Positions 60,616 through 64,000 of a DNA stretch of 64,000 nucleotides are shown here, piece after piece; positions within the stretch are counted from its first letter, which is position 1, and the number at the start of each line of letters is the position of its first letter. The notes under the pieces are model-generated. The model ran no database searches. It saw nothing but the letters and a program-made list of their open reading frames with translations, and was not told where the DNA came from. The stretch comes from Bombella pluederhausensis. GTDB lineage: Bacteria > Pseudomonadota > Alphaproteobacteria > Acetobacterales > Acetobacteraceae. Made by a program: the position numbers and the translations under genes. The stretch spans positions 620,001 through 684,000 of the forward strand of contig NZ_JANIDY010000001.1 of NCBI RefSeq assembly GCF_026385525.1, in the 5' to 3' direction.

Positions 60616-62840
60616 GGTACGATCTCCACAAAACCGGCCATGATCCGTTTCAGGCCGACATCTTCAAAATTGACGGATAGCTGTTCACCATCCAGAGCAA
60701 CGACAGTTCCTTCACCGTAGCGTTTATGGCGGATGGTGGCGCCAAGAGGGATGGCGGGGCGGGGGGCTGCTTTTTTAGTGCCATAGCGACTGGAGGAAGG
60801 GCGGTTCATAGAAGGCCGTGGCGAACGGTTGAAGAAGGAGCCGGAACGTTGAGCCTGTTGGGAAACCGTGTGTCGCACGATCTGATCTTCAGGCAGCTCA
60901 TCAATAAAACGGCTGGGGAGGGAATCCTGCCAGTTGGCATAGATGCGCCTGCTGGCTGCATGGAGGATGAAAGCCCGTTCTCGTGCACGGGTGAGGCCGA
61001 CATAGGCCAGCCGGCGTTCTTCTTCCAGCGCCTGATTCCCTCCTTCATCCAGAGAACGCTGTGACGGAAAAATGCCTTCTTCCCAGCCGGGCAGGAACAC
61101 TGTGGGGAACTCCAGCCCCTTAGCAGCATGGAGGGTCATGAGGCTGACCCTGTCTTGTTCGTCCTGAGCCATGTCGCCATCCATGACAAGCGCAATATGC
61201 TCCAGAAAGGCGTCCATGGTGGGGAACTCGCCAATGGCACGCAGCAGCTCCCGTATGTTGTCCAGACGGCCTGCCGCTTCAACGGTTTTGGGGTCGTCAC
61301 GCCACATGGTGAGATAGCCGCTTTCTTCAAGAATGGTTTCCGTAGCTATGACATGACCGTCTTTTGACGTGATTTCCCGTGCATGGGAAAGAGCCGCCAT
61401 GAATTCACCAAGGGTTGCGGCATTCTTGCCTTTGACAAGCCCCTGATCCAGCTGTTTCTGAAGTGTCTGCTGTAGGGAAAGCCCAGCCTCTTGAGCTGCT
61501 AGGCGGAGGCGGCTGAGGGCGACATTCCCAAATCCCCGCTTGGGGAGGTTAACGATACGTTCAAAGGCCAGATCATCCAGCGGATAGAGAACAGCCCGCA
61601 TATAGGCAATGGCATCCCGGATTTCGGCCCGTTCGTAGAAACGAAGCCCGCCAATGACCTGATAGGGAATGCCCATCCGCATGAGGGAGTCTTCAAAAGA
61701 CCGGGTCTGGAAGCCTGCCCGCATCAATATGGCCATGCTGCCATAAGCGTGCCCCTGCTCATGTAGAGTCTGGATGCGGGCGCCTACGATGCGGGCTTCA
61801 TCATCTGAATCAGGGGTACTGATGACTTCAATAGGGTCACCATCCACATCTGTCCGACCGGGCTGGAGGGTCTTGCCTAGCCTGTCCTCATTATGGGCAA
61901 TGATCTGTGAGGCGGCGCTGAGGATACGGGGGGTGGAACGGTAGTTTTTCTCCAGCCGGATGATGGTGGCACCGGGAAAGTCTTTTTCAAACCGCAGAAT
62001 ATTGGCGATATCAGCCCCCCGCCATGAGTAGATGGACTGGTCATCATCCCCCACACAGGCAATATTAGCGGGCTGTCCATCTTTTCGCCGGGCCAGAAGG
62101 CGTAGCCAGAGATACTGGATGGCATTGGTATCCTGATACTCATCGACCAGAATATAGCGGAAACGGCTCTGGTAGCGTTCCAGCACTTCAGGATGCTGCC
62201 TGAAGATTGTGACCATGTGCAGCATCAGGTCCCCGAAATCGCAGGCGTTCAGCTCTTTCAGACGGGCTTGATAAGCGGCGTAGATGGCTCGGACTTGCCC
62301 GTTGGCGAGCTCAGTATCCTGTGCCGGTGTTATGGCATCAGGCAGAAGGGCTCGGTCCTTCCATAGCTGGATCTGGTGCATGATCCGTGCTGGTGGGTAG
62401 CGTTTGGGGTCCAGCCTCCATGGTTCCATAACCTGCTTGAGCAGGCGTATCTGATCATCCGTATCAAGAATGGTGAAGTTGCGTTCCAGCCCAATGAGGG
62501 CAGCATGCTGACGGAGCATGCGGACGCAGAGAGAATGAAAAGTCCCCAGCCATAGATTTTCCACGGGTCTGTCGAGAATGGCGCTGATGCGCTCTCGCAT
62601 CTCTCTGGCAGCTTTGTTGGTGAAGGTGACAGCGAGTATCTGCTCTGGCCAGGCGAGTTGCTGGAGCAGAATATGAGCGAAGCGTGTCGTCAGAACACGG
62701 GTCTTGCCTGTTCCGGCGCCTGCCAGAATGAGCAGAGGGCCTTGTGTTGTTTCAACGGCAAGGCGCTGCTCTGTATTCAGTCCCTCCAGATAATCGGGAC
62801 CGGAAGGGGAAAAGCGGGGGGAAAAGAGATCATCAACCAC
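60612..62840 (-). CDS. pcrA: UvrD/PcrA DNA helicase
   Basis: 742 residues. LEGLNTEQRLAVETTQGPLL (Q motif), LAGAGTGKTRVLTTRFAHI (Walker A), LVDEYQDTNAIQYLW (DExx box), DDDQSIYSWRGADIANILRF, EKNYRSTPRIL and LMTLHAAKGLEFPTVFLPGW are complete superfamily 1 motifs. The C-terminal Tudor-like end (GATIRHKRYGEGTVVALDG) is typical of PcrA. It acts in repair and replication-fork removal of RecA. Divergent from radC. Confidence 0.94.
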   Translation of the reverse strand: MVDDLFSPRFSPSGPDYLEGLNTEQRLAVETTQGPLLILAGAGTGKTRVLTTRFAHILLQQLAWPEQILAVTFTNKAAREMRERISAILDRPVENLWLGTFHSLCVRMLRQHAALIGLERNFTILDTDDQIRLLKQVMEPWRLDPKRYPPARIMHQIQLWKDRALLPDAITPAQDTELANGQVRAIYAAYQARLKELNACDFGDLMLHMVTIFRQHPEVLERYQSRFRYILVDEYQDTNAIQYLWLRLLARRKDGQPANIACVGDDDQSIYSWRGADIANILRFEKDFPGATIIRLEKNYRSTPRILSAASQIIAHNEDRLGKTLQPGRTDVDGDPIEVISTPDSDDEARIVGARIQTLHEQGHAYGSMAILMRAGFQTRSFEDSLMRMGIPYQVIGGLRFYERAEIRDAIAYMRAVLYPLDDLAFERIVNLPKRGFGNVALSRLRLAAQEAGLSLQQTLQKQLDQGLVKGKNAATLGEFMAALSHAREITSKDGHVIATETILEESGYLTMWRDDPKTVEAAGRLDNIRELLRAIGEFPTMDAFLEHIALVMDGDMAQDEQDRVSLMTLHAAKGLEFPTVFLPGWEEGIFPSQRSLDEGGNQALEEERRLAYVGLTRARERAFILHAASRRIYANWQDSLPSRFIDELPEDQIVRHTVSQQAQRSGSFFNRSPRPSMNRPSSSRYGTKKAAPRPAIPLGATIRHKRYGEGTVVALDGEQLSVNFEDVGLKRIMAGFVEIVP

Positions 62841-62894
62841 AATTATCTGATATAATGCGGCTTCAGCCCAATAGCTAGGACATAAGCTGAGATT

Positions 62895-63557
62895 GTGAGC
62901 AAGGCAGACTCATCACGCCACGGGCATAGGGCCCGGATGCGGGAACGTATTCTCACCCATGGTGCTGAGACGTTGGCGGATTATGAGCTGTTGGAAGTTC
63001 TGTTGTTCTATGCTGTTCCCCGAAGGGATACAAAGCCACAGGCTAAAGCATTACTGGCGGCTTTTGGGTCTCTGGGGAAATTACTGCAAGCGTCCCCTGC
63101 TCAACTGAAGGGACAGGGGTTAAGCGAGCGACTTATTACCCTGTTACAGCTGCCTGTCATTGCGGCTCGGTCTCTCATGGAAAGTGATGAAGATGTGCCA
63201 CCTCAGTTGGGGAATGGTGAGGCTCTTTTACGTTATTTACGGGGGACGCTGCATAGAATGACAGAAAAGGCCATTGGGCTGATCTGTCTGGATAGTAATA
63301 ACAGCTTAATTCAGGAGGAGATACTACCGGTTGGTGGCGTGAATGGGTGCCATCGTCAGATCGCTCGGACACTCCTCGCTTGTCATGCTACGGCGGTTAT
63401 CATCGTTTATTATCATCCGCAGGCACCAGCAACAGCTTTAGCCCCTGAAGTGCGTGGTCTGAAGCAGGCTTTGCAGGCCCTTACGATTACCGTACATGAG
63501 GGCATTCTCATTGGTGATGGATGGCATGTCAGTATGAGTGAGGCAGGGTTATTGTAG
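62895..63557 (+). CDS. radC: RadC-like protein with degenerate JAMM motif
   Basis: 220 residues from a GTG at 62895 with a weak GAG upstream. The N-terminal helix-hairpin region (HRARMRERILTHGAETLADY, then ELLEVLLFYAVPRRDTK) and LICLDSNNSLIQEEILPVGG are standard RadC. The metal motif normally HNHPSGDP...S..D reads VYYHPQAPATALAPEV here: the first His, the Ser-Gly and the Asp are absent. A second RadC-like gene begins five bases after its stop. JAMM metal binding is expected to be lost; a partner or regulatory role of the two proteins is inference. Confidence 0.85.
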   Translation: MSKADSSRHGHRARMRERILTHGAETLADYELLEVLLFYAVPRRDTKPQAKALLAAFGSLGKLLQASPAQLKGQGLSERLITLLQLPVIAARSLMESDEDVPPQLGNGEALLRYLRGTLHRMTEKAIGLICLDSNNSLIQEEILPVGGVNGCHRQIARTLLACHATAVIIVYYHPQAPATALAPEVRGLKQALQALTITVHEGILIGDGWHVSMSEAGLL

Positions 63558-63561
63558 GCGC

Positions 63562-64000
63562 ATGAACGGCCCTTCCACACAGATACCGTCTCGTGAACAG
63601 ATTTTCCGGCTGATATCTTCTTTCTCAGTAGCTGGGAAGGAAGCTCAGGCAGAAATGGAACGCAACCTGCTGAGAGATTATCCCTCGTTTACGGCTTTAT
63701 TATGTGCCCAGCAGAAGGATAGTCAGACGATCCTCCGGAAATCTGTCTCTTTATCGGTGTTATGTGCCGTGCTGAAAGAATTAGCGCATCGTTATGGTCG
63801 TGCGCTTTTGCCAGAAGGTAATCTTATGGAACAGCCTGAGTTGCTGCGGGATTATCTGATGGTTCATATGGCACGGGAGCGGGTTGAACAGTTCCGCCTT
63901 TTGTTCCTTGATGAAAAGAATTGTCTCATACGGGATGAGCTACAGAGTAGAGGCACGATCAACCACGTATCGGTTTATCCGAGGGAAGTGGCCAAGCGTT
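63562..64000 (+). CDS. radC: Second RadC-like protein, N-terminal part
   Basis: ATG 63562 follows the first radC by four bases; the frame is open to the right window edge (146 codons). The N-terminus (PSREQIFRLISSFSVAGKEA) lacks the usual helix-hairpin opening, but later residues (FRLLFLDEKNCLIRDELQSR, then GTINHVSVYPREVAKR) are the central JAB-domain part of RadC. The HxHPSG region would be encoded just beyond the window, so catalytic status cannot be seen. Confidence 0.8.
   Translation, partial: MNGPSTQIPSREQIFRLISSFSVAGKEAQAEMERNLLRDYPSFTALLCAQQKDSQTILRKSVSLSVLCAVLKELAHRYGRALLPEGNLMEQPELLRDYLMVHMARERVEQFRLLFLDEKNCLIRDELQSRGTINHVSVYPREVAKR

Noticed and set aside
1-64000. CRISPR arrays, rRNA operons, insertion sequences or a replication origin
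   Set aside because: No regularly spaced short repeats, no rRNA sequence, no transposase reading frame and no origin-like repeats were seen in the window.

Overview
The window reads as chromosomal DNA of an acetic acid bacterium (Acetobacteraceae). The evidence is a Tat-exported protein very close to Zymomonas glucose-fructose oxidoreductase, a fatty-acid 2-hydroxylase-like enzyme, a DUF3126 protein, an RbtT/CsbX-type polyol transporter and the overall gene style. A nectar- or insect-associated relative such as Bombella or Saccharibacter is plausible, but the genus is an inference.

About 1-12.5 kb: remains of a BPP-1-like podoviral prophage on the minus strand (small pre-portal protein, portal remnant, virion protein, small membrane proteins, HTH protein, scaffold, major capsid, Bbp16-like cement protein, tail proteins). 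Its last visible gene is a dextranase-family (GH66) enzyme that runs off the left edge and overlaps the upstream tail gene by 17 bases. Between portal and virion-protein gene lies a decaying SNF2 helicase / DNA methylase / type III Res locus (7.6-11.9 kb).

About 12.7-22 kb: host genes, including two secreted proteins, N-formylglutamate amidohydrolase, tRNA-Val, a VOC protein, the glucose-fructose oxidoreductase homologue, ruvX, gatCAB and tRNA-Ser(GCU). At 22.1-25.3 kb are further prophage pieces with many one-base homopolymer frameshifts, flanking an oppositely oriented, broken secreted-protein gene.

About 25.4-43.6 kb: an AT-rich, ABC-transporter-dependent (group 2-like) capsule locus: outer-membrane export lipoprotein, KpsE/M/T-like exporter, two paralogous glycosyltransferases, a hydrolase fused to a discoidin-like domain, galE, three GT4 enzymes, KpsS and a half-length KpsC, and an LtaS-like phosphoglycerol transferase.

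About 43.7-64 kb: housekeeping genes, namely gpmA, a polyol transporter, the Fur-box-associated bfd/bfr pair, a nitroreductase, tRNA-Ser(GGA), trpF-pyrF-lapA, a 1071-residue repeat glycosyltransferase in line with an M20 peptidase and pdxA-pdxJ, a lipoprotein, DUF3126, Xaa-Pro aminopeptidase, prmA, pcrA and two tandem radC genes, the first without an intact JAMM metal site.

The most unusual items are: (1) a dextranase-like enzyme inside a phage tail operon, in a genome that also carries a capsule locus; (2) a conserved ~26-base leader element found three times, each time just upstream of a minus-strand phage gene and followed by a hairpin that holds the ribosome binding site or start codon; (3) a repeated, unnamed beta-like module in the capsule glycosyltransferases; (4) the tandem RadC pair.
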